From the NCBI GenBank assembly GCA_963920635.1, contig OY987298.1:38719787-38783786 (forward strand): a stretch of DNA of 64,000 bases, given 5' to 3'. This DNA comes from Pseudeuparius sepicola. Its lineage: Eukaryota > Arthropoda > Insecta > Coleoptera > Anthribidae. Position 1 is the first letter of the stretch; each line of letters opens with the position of its first letter. The position numbers were made by a program, and so were the translations under genes. This document shows, piece by piece, positions 22,661 to 33,340 of this stretch. A model generated the notes under the pieces. It worked only from the letters and a program-made list of their open reading frames with translations, searched no databases and had not been told where the DNA came from.

Positions 22661-23053
22661 ATTATATTTTTTTTAAAATCGGAAAAAAAATGTTTTATTA
22701 GGCAAGAAAATAATAATAAGGGATCACCCGTCCACGAACCGACTACGCGAGGCGTTGCTTGACTTTACCGATCGCTCTACCTAGGACAAGTAGAATGACG
22801 TACGGCACCTTCGAACAGAAAAACCAAACTGCTGCTTCTTGTGCAGCCTACACAACAAATCTATTGATATTCAAATTTACTAAAATATGTAGACTGAAGG
22901 ATTGCGCTTCTATAGGAAACAATTTCGCAATGTGTACGAAAAGTTAAATGGGCCTTTATCGGCTGGGTTTTGAATATTTGGTCACTTGTGACGGGCGATT
23001 TCTCCGCGTCTGACGTTTGATGTTTACATCTCGCCAAGGCCTACTTATTGAAA

Positions 23054-23090
23054 AAATCGTACAATAATGGGCCATATTATTGTACGATTT
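23054..23090. repeat. Small hairpin B of copy 1
   Basis: A perfect 15-bp stem, AAATCGTACAATAAT and its complement, around the loop GGGCCAT. The equivalent hairpin in copy 2 (36558-36594) keeps the stem exactly and changes only the loop, so the stem is conserved. Confidence 0.9.
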
Positions 23091-23394
23091 CTGTGCTTTT
23101 AATGACCATTTTGGGACATTTTAATGCCGATTTCAAGAAAAATATTTTTATTTTACAAAAATTTATTATTATAAGAAATTTAATACTATAATTCTGTATT
23201 TTACCCTGTGGAGTAGGGATTATATGTTTAACTTCTTAAAATACATTCTAATAAATACCAAAATAAGGAATAATTAATAATACATGTATATTACCATTAA
23301 TATATTATTTATATTTAATTCGATTAATAAAATATGCCAATAATATTTAGTATAAGTTAAAAGTAGTGATTTTACTTCGTAATATAACTATGTG

Positions 23395-23671
23395 AATAGT
23401 TTGTAAACTAGCCAAAAACCCCGGTTAATTTGTGTAATTTTCTTGTGGGTTGTACTTTAGTGACAAATCTTATATAATTTGTAAACTAGCTGGATTGTAT
23501 ACAAACCAACCAATATTCCTGGCTATTTTAGTGAAAAGATGATTTTCCATCAAAATAACCAGACATTTGGATAGTTTGTATACTATCCAGCTAGTCTATA
23601 AACTAGCCAAGTAAACACTTTAACCGTGGTTGATAATACCATAGAAGAATCTAGTAGTAGATTCTTCTATG
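23395..23671. repeat. Array of AACTAGC-type palindromic motifs with a terminal hairpin
   Basis: TTTGTAAACTAGC occurs twice (about 23410 and 23480). TAGTTTGTATACTATCCAGC and AGTCTATAAACTAGCC follow at about 23570-23610, all variants of a self-complementary unit. At 23640-23671 lies a perfect hairpin with 14-bp arms (CATAGAAGAATCTA) and a 4-base loop. The cluster resembles subterminal repeats of a DNA transposon. It may belong to copy 1 just upstream or to a separate element. Confidence 0.55.
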
Positions 23672-24595
23672 ATAATTAGGTACCGACCGACGCCGCAACG
23701 CGCTGGAGTTGTTTGAATGCCATAATGCCATGGATCCAGAAGTCGACACAATATTAAACCAGTGGGGCATGGAAGGGCTGGTGTCCAAGAAGTATATTTT
23801 TTGTAGCCTTTTTGAAACTATGTATAAGGTATTTTATCCCCATTTTCAATCATTTGAAATTTATATGGATATTAACGAAAATCTAAAATCTTGTTCTTGT
23901 TTGCCAAATAAAGGACCTATTTTATTTCTACCCCGTTATTTTTACAAATATTTTATATGTATAAAACGTACGTGACAACAAGGAACCATATATGTTTTAA
24001 TCGTTTGAATGATGTAGAGAGATAAAAACTGACTTTGTATAAGTATTTTAAAAATTGTAGTATATGTATAACCGAAGGCTGAAATATTCGTGATATTGAT
24101 GATTATATAGTTGTTTTAAAATTTAAGAGTTTTTTTTTGAGTTTATTACTTATTTCCAAGGGGAGTAAATATATTTTGTTTTCTTTTTGTAGCAATTTTA
24201 TTTAATACCTTAAAATTAAAATCAATATACTAACTACAATTTACCTACTAACTAAAACAGGCAAATTTTATTATATAGAAAATACTACGTGAAAAAAAAA
24301 AACGTTTTTTTCCGAAAAAATGAACATTCGTTCTTAATAAATAAGTATTTTAATTGAGAGTATACAAATAATTAAAATTTTTTTAGTACTAACCTGAGAA
24401 ATCACCATTATTTACCTCATTCTTCTTTGTAGAATCAAGACTGAATTTCCTCAGTTTCACCTTCCAGAAAAAAAGATTGAAATATGGCAACAACCTTCAC
24501 GGTTTACATTGAAGCAGAAGCGTTGAGTTACTCGGGTATTAAGGTTCATTTGCCTCACGTTTAACTTCGAGAAAAAATTCTTTCGCATTTTCCAT
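23672..24595. other. No clear gene; one possible exon fragment at about 23695-23790
   Basis: At about 23695-23790 (plus) a frame reads ALELFECHNAMDPEVDTILN followed by QWGMEGLVSK, which resembles the start of SAM-like domains in some insect proteins (…L..WG.E.L…). It loses that character after Lys-Lys and continues as AT-rich nonsense to 23975. It could be a decayed exon or chance. The remainder is AT-rich. Confidence 0.25.
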
Positions 24596-24659
24596 TTTAG
24601 TAGGCCTCCACTACTGCGTGGTTAAAATTTTTTACATCATGACTGAATCACCCTGTATA
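24596..24659 (-). repeat. ACAGGGTG-type element end (same family as 55741)
   Basis: Read on the minus strand it starts TATACAGGGTGATTCAGTCATGA and continues with a CAGTAGTGGAGGCCTACTAA-like segment. The end at 55741 has the same two blocks, so they are one family. The left end at 21451 is a more distant match. Confidence 0.7.
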
Positions 24660-25210
24660 TTCTGAAGCCGGGTTCAATAATCCCGTTTCATTATTGTAAC
24701 AAAAATTACATCAATCGGTGCTTTATCGAATAAAAGCCACAATATGAATCTTAACACACAAAAGCCATATATCTAGTGCAATATGATGTGGTAAACCACG
24801 AACACAACCAAAAAATACAATTGTCGGTCACTTTAGATGACGATTTCAAGGTTTTTTAAACTGAATACATATAATACCATCCTATGATACAATAAAAATT
24901 GATTGTTAGCCAGTGTGATATAATAAGTTTGATTAAAAACTACTATATATATTTATTTTCAACATGAAAGCAATTTCGCTTACACGTGATACCGGGCCGT
25001 CGGCGTTAATCGCGAAGCGTTCCGCAATCCGCAAGGCTGACTTTTCGCGAAACCTAAATCCCAGGACTTAGACTTTCCACAAGATCGTCCTCTCGCGAGG
25101 CAGACCTTTGACGTGACAACGTTGCATTGCATATAGGTGACCCGAGACGGAAAGACGCACTGCTGGGATTTCGGTGTAGAGCCAAACCGGCTGCGTATAT
25201 AGGAAAGCTA
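24660..25210. other. No gene recognised
   Basis: Unique sequence. Bases 24975-25150 are GC-richer with TCGCGA-type words. Open frames on both strands (25054-25278 minus, 25127-25312 plus) overlap and show no domain. Confidence 0.35.
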
Positions 25211-25423
25211 CTCCAATACGTCCCATCGTCGGTGACCAACAAGAATAGGATTTTTAGGCGGTATACGCCCAAAAACACTAATTCAATATTGCGCCAGATG
25301 GTGCCGTACTAGAGTAGGATTGCTCGCTCAATACGCAGCGTAAAGATTCTGAAATGCTATTTCAGTACAACACATTATTTGCATCATTTATGAAAGAAAC
25401 TCGATTGAGTACTGTATTTTTAT

Positions 25424-25590
25424 TTAATGTTTTTTGGCACACTGTAAATTATTTTCAATATTGGATGCTATATTATGGGGTCGTTTTTTGGCACATTGAC
25501 TGTCTAATTTCGAAGGACGACCAGCTTGAATTCTTCCTCCCGAGTTACCTCTAGCTTTTCGGCGATAAATGGATGTTGGCTGCACCTTGA
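25424..25590 (-). pseudogene. C-terminal coding fragment, possibly of a MULE/SWIM-type transposase (left arm)
   Basis: The minus frame reads VQPTSIYRRKARGNSGGRIQ, AGRPSK and later AKKRPHNIASN. I recognise the run vQPT-RRK-GRP-KKRPHN as the basic tail found in insect and cnidarian proteins annotated as MULE/SWIM transposases, but only from memory of the pattern. No catalytic domain is present. The mirror copy is at 29650-29778. Confidence 0.4.
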
Positions 25591-26335
25591 CCTTTCTTGA
25601 TCTCATACCGGCCGTTTTAAGACACACAAACGAAATAATTTGTGATTGGGATAAATTTTTGATTTTTTGAAAAGTAAAAAATTGCACCTTTTTAGTTGAG
25701 TTTTTCTTGAAACTAGCCGATTACGACCCAAAATGGATCCATAACTAAAAAATATCACGTTTGGATGATAGGCAAACAATTCTAAAGTCAAATATAATAT
25801 GGCACACCACAAAATTTTAATTTATTTGTTTAATATATTTTTTAGAAATCTAAAATTTATCAGTCAGAAATTTGCACATAGGGGTAAAATAAAATTCCAA
25901 GCAACTTTTTCAAACAACTTTTTTCGATAAAATCACAAATAAAGCGTATTTTGGCCATTTACTTAATTAAATGTCATTTTTGACAGGTATGTCAAATGAC
26001 GTGACCGCGTTTAATGATCTCATTTTGCGTCTTTTTGGAAGCAGAGATGATCGCACCAGAGTAGTTTCATCTTAGCGCAAAAATAAAAATAAATCCCATA
26101 TGGTTCCAACTTTTTGGCGGGCACTGTATATTATACAGATATTATACGTGCACTTACCTGCTGTACCTATACTTGCTTAGCTGTAAATTAAACTCTATAC
26201 TCACCTGCTAGACTAAATACTTCCCTGTTTGAGTAAACAAAATGCCCACGCACTAGTCGTAAGACTTCAGTGGACCCTCTCTTGTTTATTTCCAAATATC
26301 AAAATTCATCATTGTAAAATCCTGTAAAAATTCTG

Positions 26336-29300
26336 GAATTATTATTATTATCATTATCGACTTAGCCAAAAGGCATTCGCACTCCCTCTACGGGGAACAT
26401 TCACTCAGATCCCGGGTATCCCGGATACCATAAGGATCTGGCTCGGACGAGACCCTTGCCATGTTATCGGGCCTTAGGTGACATTGATGTTGTCGGACGT
26501 TCCTACATTCCCCATGAATTTCCTGACGGTTCGGGCTGTCGCAAGTAGTACCGCTTTCTGCATGGACCTGTAAAGACTATCAGTTAGACCCAGCTCTTTT
26601 ATGTTTCTCAGCAAACTTTTTGGTATAACACCAGTTGTTGACACGATAATTGGAATCGTCTTGACGTTTTCCATTTCCCATTGCCTTCTAATTCGTTCTT
26701 CTAAGTCTCTGTACTTCGCGATCTTCTCGACTTGCTTCACACGCAGGTTGTTGTTGTTCGGGATGGCCACATCAATCAGAGTTGTCTTCCTAGAAATTTT
26801 ATCAACTATTATAAGGTCCGGTCTGTTATGGGCAACTCGTTGATCTGTCAGAACTGTACGATCCCAGTACATCTTGTAGTTGCTGTTCTCAAGAACAGGC
26901 TCCGGTGTGTAGCTGTAATACGGGGCCCTCTCTGCCTGCACAAGCAGCAGTTTTTCCCCCAGTTCCTGGTGCAAAATCTTGGCAACCGAATCGTGTCGTT
27001 CCTTATATTCCGTTGATGCGAACATCTGACATCCTCCTGTTATGTGCTGGATTGTTTCTGAAGTTGGGCACCCGTATCTGCATCTGTCATCCACTACCGA
27101 TGCATCTCCTACAATGAATTTTAGGTAGTTGCGAGTTGGTATAACCTGATCTTGTATGGCTAGTAAGAAGCCTTCCGTCTCGGGGAACACTCTTCCCGAG
27201 GTCAGCCAGTAGTTCGACGCTAACTTGTCGACATGTTCCTGGTTGACCTCATTAGGATGCCTCCCGTGCAGCGGCTTCTCCAACCACCTCTGTAGTGTAT
27301 CGTTGTCGGTTCGGTGGTGATTTTGATGCTCGTGTTCCGTCAGACGTAGCGGTGTTGAGACGTCTGCTCCGCATATAGCTTTATGTAGTGTGGAGCTGTT
27401 GGCCTGTCTCTGGAAATAATTACGCAGATTTATTATTTGTTGGTCCAATTGTTTGCTGAGGTCTGCCAATCCTCTTCCTCCTAGTTGACGTGGCAGAGTA
27501 GTTCTTTCTACGGCGCTACGGGGATGATGTTTATGAGCTTTTGTCAGTAGTGTCCTAACTTTTCGCTGCAGGTTGTTGATGTCCGTGTTGGTACAATTCA
27601 CTATTCCAAACGAATAGCTGAGTACAGAGCACGCATACGTGTTCAGGGCCTTAAACAAATTCCTGCTGTTAAGATCAGTTCGCACTACTTGTCTTACTCT
27701 CTTGATGAATTCATTCCTTAAATCGATCTTCATTGTTCGATGGTCTATCCTTTGAGCTTGTTTCATCCCGAGATACTTGTATGTATCTCCCATGCTCATT
27801 GCTTCGATCTCCTGGCCGTCCTGCATCTCGTGTGCGCCTTGTTCGAACTTTCCCCGGACGATGTTAAGGGTGCGGCACTTGTCCAGTCCAAACTGCATTC
27901 CGATGTCCCTGGAGAACTCCTCTACAATTTTAAGCATTTGCGTTAGTTGGTTTTTGGTTGCGGCCATCAGTTTTAAATCATCCATATGTAATAGGTGATT
28001 CAACTTGATCGCTTCTGCGTTGTTGCTTTTGATAGCGAAGCCGTATTTTGTAGAGTTCAACCGATGTGATGGAGGGTTCATCGCCATGCAGAACCACAGT
28101 GGACTGAGTGAATCTCCTTGGAAAATCCCTCTTCGGATGTTGATTGTGTCGGTCTCGATGTTACTGTTTGCGGTTCTGAGTTGTATCTTAGTGCGCCAGG
28201 TTGTCATAACGTGTTCTAAAAAGGAAACTGTATGATGATCTATTTTATACAGCTTTAAGATACCTGTCAGCCAGTCGTGAGGTACGGAATCAAATGCTTT
28301 TTTGTAGTCCACATAAGCCATGTGGAGGTTTCGTTGCTTGGAATGAGCCTGGTTGCAGATGACAGAGTCTATGATGAGTTGCTCTTTGCATCCCATTGCG
28401 CCCTTCGAGCAGCCCTTCTGCTGCATTGCAATGATGTTGTTCCGCTCGCAGTGAGCATATATTCGCTGCGTAAGGCAAGATGTGATTATCTTGTACAGCG
28501 TAGGCAAGCAGGTTATTGGGCGGTACTTGGCAGGGTTATCCGTATTCCGCTGGTCTTTTGGTAACAGGTAGGTTGCACCCTGTGTAAGAAACAATGGCAT
28601 TTTCAGAGGATCGAGCAAGACTTCATTAATTAAGGTAGTTATTTGTTCATCCGTGCACCACAACTTCTTAATCCAATAATTTTGGAGATGATCTGGACCT
28701 GGTGCCTTCCAGTTGTGGGAATTCTTGATGACATCGGAGACCTCAGCGGTTGTGAATTGCTCGTGTTGCATCTGGCTATAGTTCCGGCCCATCTCGCGTT
28801 CTTCGCTGATCCAGCTTGCACTGACATTGTATGAACCTGGTGTGGCAAGTTGATTTCTCCAGAAACCGTCGACCTGTTCCCTGCTAGGGTAACTCGCATT
28901 TGTGGCATCGGCGCTAGAAATAAAAGCACGGTAGAAACCCTTTTCTGATCGTTCAAAGAGTTTGTTGTCTCGTTTTCTGTTGTTACTAGCCTTGTATCTC
29001 CTCAGACGCCCTGCGAAATCAGAAAGTTTTTGTTTTAATGTGTCAAGACATTGTTGAGCAGTAATGTTCGCGGGGTCATGCCGAGAATGCATTTGGGTAC
29101 GGCTCATTATTGCCTGCACCGCCCTCTGGATCCTTCTAGTTCTAACTCCTCTGATATATTCCGTCACTTGTCCTATGTCTTTACGGAGACTCTCGATCTT
29201 CAGATTTAGTCGCATTTCCCATTGAGCCATTCGTGGTTCTGGTCTTGCACGATTCAACTCTTGGGCCGTTCGGATCTTGGCACCCATTACAGTGGTGACT

Positions 29301-29545
29301 GCCGTTGCGGCACAGTAGATTAACATGTGCATACGTTCTAATATTGGTGTCACTGAGACATAGTTTGGTAAAATTCTTGTGTTCATAAGATCGAGCACGA
29401 TCGCAAGTTTCCTGGAAGAATTTAATCTTGGTAGCGGTGGCCTGCTCAGTGGGTCTGTGCCTTCGTATCGCAATACTGCCTGTCTCATATGTGTGTTTAA
29501 GCCTTCAAAATGTTCTTCATTATTATTATTATTATTATTATAAAT
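26336..29545 (-). mobile_element. R4/Dong-clade non-LTR retrotransposon in an ATT microsatellite
   Basis: The element is bounded on both sides by ATT/AAT repeats: ATTATTATTATTATC at about 26340 (its 3' tail) and CATTATTATTATTATTATT at about 29519 (its 5' side). Dong and other R4-clade elements are known to target TAA repeats, so both the protein and the site agree. The 5' untranslated part is only about 30 bases, and the reading frame is open back into the microsatellite, so slight 5' truncation is possible. Confidence 0.88.
26474..29488 (-). CDS. R4-clade LINE polyprotein: reverse transcriptase plus restriction-like endonuclease
   Basis: A 1004-codon frame without stops. After an N-terminal region without an obvious zinc finger, RT begins near residue 240 with VIKNSHNWKAPGPDHLQNYW. 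It continues through LPKDQRNTDNPAKYRPITCL, YVDYKKAFDSVPHDWL (catalytic Asp), RRGIFQGDSLSPLWF and HLLHMDDLKLMA. The C-terminus has the CCHC knuckle CRYGCPTSETIQHITGGC and the endonuclease motif RPDLII…TLIDVAIP followed by a Lys-rich segment, as in R2/R4 elements that cut with a PD-(D/E)XK fold. One oddity: the catalytic box reads HMDD where YMDD is expected, a single T-to-C change. The long open frame suggests recent activity of the family, but this copy may be RT-defective. Confidence 0.93.
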   Translation of the reverse strand: MRQAVLRYEGTDPLSRPPLPRLNSSRKLAIVLDLMNTRILPNYVSVTPILERMHMLIYCAATAVTTVMGAKIRTAQELNRARPEPRMAQWEMRLNLKIESLRKDIGQVTEYIRGVRTRRIQRAVQAIMSRTQMHSRHDPANITAQQCLDTLKQKLSDFAGRLRRYKASNNRKRDNKLFERSEKGFYRAFISSADATNASYPSREQVDGFWRNQLATPGSYNVSASWISEEREMGRNYSQMQHEQFTTAEVSDVIKNSHNWKAPGPDHLQNYWIKKLWCTDEQITTLINEVLLDPLKMPLFLTQGATYLLPKDQRNTDNPAKYRPITCLPTLYKIITSCLTQRIYAHCERNNIIAMQQKGCSKGAMGCKEQLIIDSVICNQAHSKQRNLHMAYVDYKKAFDSVPHDWLTGILKLYKIDHHTVSFLEHVMTTWRTKIQLRTANSNIETDTINIRRGIFQGDSLSPLWFCMAMNPPSHRLNSTKYGFAIKSNNAEAIKLNHLLHMDDLKLMAATKNQLTQMLKIVEEFSRDIGMQFGLDKCRTLNIVRGKFEQGAHEMQDGQEIEAMSMGDTYKYLGMKQAQRIDHRTMKIDLRNEFIKRVRQVVRTDLNSRNLFKALNTYACSVLSYSFGIVNCTNTDINNLQRKVRTLLTKAHKHHPRSAVERTTLPRQLGGRGLADLSKQLDQQIINLRNYFQRQANSSTLHKAICGADVSTPLRLTEHEHQNHHRTDNDTLQRWLEKPLHGRHPNEVNQEHVDKLASNYWLTSGRVFPETEGFLLAIQDQVIPTRNYLKFIVGDASVVDDRCRYGCPTSETIQHITGGCQMFASTEYKERHDSVAKILHQELGEKLLLVQAERAPYYSYTPEPVLENSNYKMYWDRTVLTDQRVAHNRPDLIIVDKISRKTTLIDVAIPNNNNLRVKQVEKIAKYRDLEERIRRQWEMENVKTIPIIVSTTGVIPKSLLRNIKELGLTDSLYRSMQKAVLLATARTVRKFMGNVGTSDNINVT

Positions 29546-29649
29546 ACATATCTATTTTTTTATTTACAGAAATTTTCCTCTGTACTAAAAAAACAGACCC
29601 CATCACAAATTATTTCGTTTGTGTGTCTCAAAACGGCCGGTATGAGATT

Positions 29650-29778
29650 AAGGTGCAGCCAACATCCATTTCGCGCCGAAAAGCTAGAGGTAACTCGGGA
29701 GGAAGAATTCAAGCTGGTCGTCCTACGAAAATAGAAAGTCAATGTGCCAAAAAACGACCCCATAATATAGCAATTTAA
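29650..29778 (+). pseudogene. C-terminal coding fragment, mirror copy in the right arm
   Basis: The plus frame reads VQPTSISRRKARGNSGGRIQ, then AGRPTK and CAKKRPHNIAI, nearly the same as the left-arm fragment. Because the arms are inverted, both copies point inward from their outer ends. It stops at 29776-29778, while the left copy reads about 15 codons further. Confidence 0.4.
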
Positions 29779-30040
29779 TAGTAGGTAGTCAATATTGAAA
29801 ATAATTTACAGTGTGCCAAAAAACATTAAATAAAAATACAGTACTCAATCGAGTTTCTTTCATAAATGATGCAAATAATGTCTTGTACTGAAAGCATTTT
29901 AAAATCTTTACGCTGCGTATTGAGCGAGCAATCCTACTCTAGTATGGAACCATCTGGCACAATATTGAAGTAGTGTTTTTGGGCGTATACCGCCTAAAAA
30001 TCCTATTCTTGTTGGTCACCGACGATGGGACGTATTGGAG

Positions 30041-32153
30041 TTACAGCTATGGTTTACATAGCGACTGTATTTTTTTGGTATGGAATATAATTTTGTCAAT
30101 TTTAGTTGCATTTCTTCTCCTAAAAATAAATAATTTAATGATAATTGCAGCAACCCCCGTAACTGCCGTTAATAGCCAAAGTTGAGGCTACGCGCCGGAA
30201 CAAGAGGCACTATTCATTTTATTATGTACTTGCATAACGATTTTCATTTTATACATAAGCTACCATATAATAAATAAGTGTTGCCAAAAATATAAGCAAA
30301 ATAATAATTCCAATGGGCCCAACAGAAATCAAGATTTTGAAGGCATCGAACTAAGCACATTCGCATATTCTCACTAAATTCAAGAAGGAAAATAATTAAA
30401 GAAATGCATTACGTTAAAGAATATAAAAAGTACAAAAGTGGAATACAATTATTAAATGGCTGCGATAAGTTTTAAACAAAGAGAAAATAATGAAAAGTTA
30501 ATGGTACCATTGTGTCTTTACCCCTTGGAGCTCCTCTAGTGCAATTTTTGTCTTGTTATTTCGACCAAGCCTTGCGCTATAAAATAGGTACTTGGTGGAA
30601 TATCATCCCAAATGGCCATTGTGCTAGATTCCTTTCAAAATTCGGTGCAGGGGTCATCGAACGTTTCTAATGTTATTGAAGTAAATATTGTAGAAAGCAA
30701 AGCCAAAAATAAATAAATAAAAAAGTATGAGTTAATGAGAAAAAAAAATATATTGTGAGAATAATAGATAAAATATTAAGAATAATTTTGTACTAGTAAG
30801 AAATATTTTCCACTGTTTTTTTTTAAATGGCAACACAAAAACAATTAAAAACAAACAAAACATGCAACACTGTTATATCATATCAGATAACTTTTATCAA
30901 TTCCAAGTATTTTATTTTCATTTCTATCAGAATTATTAGAAATGAACATTTTAATTTAACGTTTCCCACTAAACTTGTGGTCAAGACAAATTTAACATTA
31001 GTATAGGATATAACGCTGCATAACAGCATATAGTTACACTTAGTTTTAATTTTCATGATAAAAAACCCCATCTCCGGACACGCCGCACAAGCATGCCGAT
31101 GCCACCCCACCCCAGAGACGTACGTAGATGGTCCACAGACATCGAAGACATCGGACTAGGCCCTACAACTTCATGCAAAATGGCCTCTTGCCACGTCTGA
31201 GACATATGCCATGCCACATTTTTCACTGCCGCAGAACCTAAGAAAAACCAGAACCTAAGAAATAGCCGTACAAGAAAAGTAAACCTTACCAGAAGTAGTT
31301 ACCCCACCGTTTCTAAAATGGTTAGAACACTCCAGAAAAGATACACACATCGCAACTCCACGACGAAAAGAACTTTTCCACGCCTCAAACAGGGTACAAC
31401 GAGTCAAGAAAATAACAGACACCTCCAGTGCATAAATGAAACGATAATGCACCAAAAACACTTCACTTGAATAAATATATCAGCAGTAGCAACCACACAA
31501 AAAGAAACGAATTTACCCTGTTCCAACCGAAACGACGCAACAAGAAAACTGAAGCATCTTCAAAAGAAAAAAAAATGCTGAGACCAGCATTTGCAATCCC
31601 AGCAACCGCAGGAAACGAAGGCCACCAAAGCAATTCACGGCTTTATTACGCCCGCACGGATGGAAACAACGAAAACATGGCATTCTCGACGGAGGCGAGT
31701 ACGGGCTTGCTAGCATAGTAGGCCTAGTTCAGTAATTCCCTACACCAAGACGAGGCGCATACCGGTAGTATTTAATTGGTACTGCCTATCCACCAGAAGA
31801 TGTCGCAGCGAGTCCCAACCGAAGGTCCAGCGTATGGAAGGTAGATCATCCATAGTCCAACGCTCAGCATCCAGTATTCGAGAGACTATTCCGAGCCAAG
31901 ATACTACAGGGTGCAAGTGTATACGCGAGACAAGCCAGTGCAGTGCGGTCCGTGAGAAAAACTTCATATTATAATTTTTATTATATACCTACTACTTTTT
32001 TTTTATTTAAAAACACGATAAACTAAAATTTTAATTTTGTCTTTATATTCATTTCTTTTTTTTTTAATATCATAAATAAGTTATATTTGTTTTATAATTT
32101 TTATAATTTTCTTTTATTTTATTTTTACAATTTTTTTAGCTGGAGTCCAGCTT
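30041..32153. other. No clear gene; probably old retrotransposon interior towards the right
   Basis: Bases 30041-31050 are AT-rich and empty. From about 31060 to 31970 the plus strand is richer in A and C with mixed open frames (31255-31967) that show no recognisable domain. A T-rich stretch (31970-32150) then leads into a purine tract and an LTR. This is the place where the 3' part of an LTR element's interior would lie, but I cannot identify its genes. Confidence 0.35.
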
Positions 32154-32171
32154 TGAAGAGACGGGGGCATG
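32154..32171 (+). promoter_or_regulatory. Polypurine tract of a second LTR element
   Basis: GAAGAGACGGGGGCATG-like, purine-rich sequence directly before the LTR start. It shows that the LTR is a 3' LTR and that the element interior lies to the left. Confidence 0.6.
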
Positions 32172-32583
32172 TGTCACGAATGAAAAGTAAGCAATTAAAT
32201 TATAACGAAATAATTCAATGAACTCGGTTGAGTTCAGGCACCGCGCACCGCCGGTATTATCGAAACTTAACATAAAAATCGCTGACTGCTGATGCCGCGA
32301 CAAAATCATAGTTTACCTAAAACCATCGATCGGTTCAAGGCGGCAGTCAGTCCGTACGAGTGCTAAAGAAAAGATCGACCAACCGGCGGGGCCAACTAGC
32401 AACCAGGTGTTCCAGCTGCGATGACGCCTGCCCCTGCTGTCTCTTCACAAAAGTAAGTGTCTTTCTCTCATTGTGTCAATTGTCAATTGTGTCAAGCTTT
32501 CTTAACCCTAAATAATAAATTAACCTATGTAAAATTAAGGCCAATTTGCTACGCTCCCAGTCACGGCTATCCAGGTCGTGACA
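32172..32583 (+). repeat. Single (3') LTR, TGTCACGA...TCGTGACA
   Basis: 412 bp with perfect 8-bp inverted ends, TGTCACGA and TCGTGACA, and an AATAAA signal near 32509. No primer binding site follows it, and no second copy occurs in the window, so the 5' part of the element is deleted. The family (BEL/Pao or gypsy) cannot be told from the LTR alone. Confidence 0.75.
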
Positions 32584-33340
32584 ATATATTAGCACAGACC
32601 TATAGCAATTTTCAAAAAAAAATACCTATCCTACGTAAATTGACCCGTAGAATACGGATCCGGCCTCCAAATTCCTCTACAAAATTTAGCAAAGCTATAT
32701 AGGTCTGTGATATTGGGTATAGATGCATTTGATCCATTCATTCATTTAATTTGCACATTATGTGATGTCATTAATAAATTAGTTCAAAGCCTTTACTGAA
32801 GCTTTATTAGGTAGAGAGCTATGTAAATTGCTTTTCGACGAGGTCACAACCAAAGACGTTTCTTAATTTTTTTATTTAGTGCCTATATTAACAGTTGACC
32901 TTCCCACGTTTCCCCTTGTCTCCATCAATCACAGAAAAAATGTAGCAAATGGGAATAACACGGAATTAAAAAGTAATAAAATCAAATATTATTTCGGTCA
33001 TAATGTAGCAGCAAGACATTTATTTGACATTTTCATGGCTACACGAACATACAGAACTTTGCTTATTAGATTCCAATTTTAAATTCATATTTAAGTGAAG
33101 ACCTGCAGGTCCGTACGAGGCTCTCAAGTATTATAAAGTTTTAACATGTTATTCGCGGACATGCGACTTCCGCTCAATTATTTCTAGTTCCGGTTTCCAA
33201 TAAAACTTTGCTTTCATATTTAATAACTTCTAAAGAATACAAGTAGAACTATTTCAACTTCGATTTTAACTATATTCCTTTCGTGACATAAATTACAATT
33301 CATTCATTCAGTACTTTCGATTATTTTCGATGAAAAAAAG
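32584..33340. other. No gene or repeat recognised
   Basis: Ordinary AT-rich DNA with two short plus-strand open frames (up to 33082) that have no domain signature. Confidence 0.4.

Larger units (their letters stand above)
22528..23150 (+). mobile_element. Two-hairpin repeat element, copy 1
   Basis: An unnamed element of about 620 bp, present in inverted orientation at 36497-37120 and as a diverged partial copy at 44433-44795. It has a large hairpin near one end (22541-22660), about 390 bp of unique interior without a clear gene, and a smaller perfect hairpin (23054-23090) near the other end, then about 60 bp more of shared sequence. I know no described family with this layout. Its large hairpin shares foot and apex motifs with that of the YR element at 44830. 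Confidence 0.75.
25211..30040. mobile_element. Foldback element with about 440-bp inverted arms, split by an R4-clade LINE
   Basis: The left arm 25211-25650 pairs with the right arm 29597-30040 almost throughout, from the outer CTCCAATACGTCCCATCGTC to the inner AATAATTTGTGAT. Both arms include the same coding-like fragment. Without the 3.2-kb LINE at 26336-29545 the element would be about 1.6 kb. The interior left of the LINE (25651-26335) is AT-rich and non-coding and contains a mariner-like end (GGCGGGCACTGTATA near 26119). No transposase frame remains, so the superfamily is uncertain. Confidence 0.8.

Noticed and set aside
23709..23975. 88-codon plus frame with a WG-motif start
   Set aside because: Only the first 30 codons look protein-like; kept as a low-confidence fragment instead of a gene.
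26601..28956. Plus-strand and alternate-frame open frames within the LINE
   Set aside because: Shadows of the 1004-codon R4-clade frame.
31255..31967. Cluster of short frames left of the orphan LTR
   Set aside because: No RT, integrase, Gag or Env motif could be read in any frame, so no gene is called.
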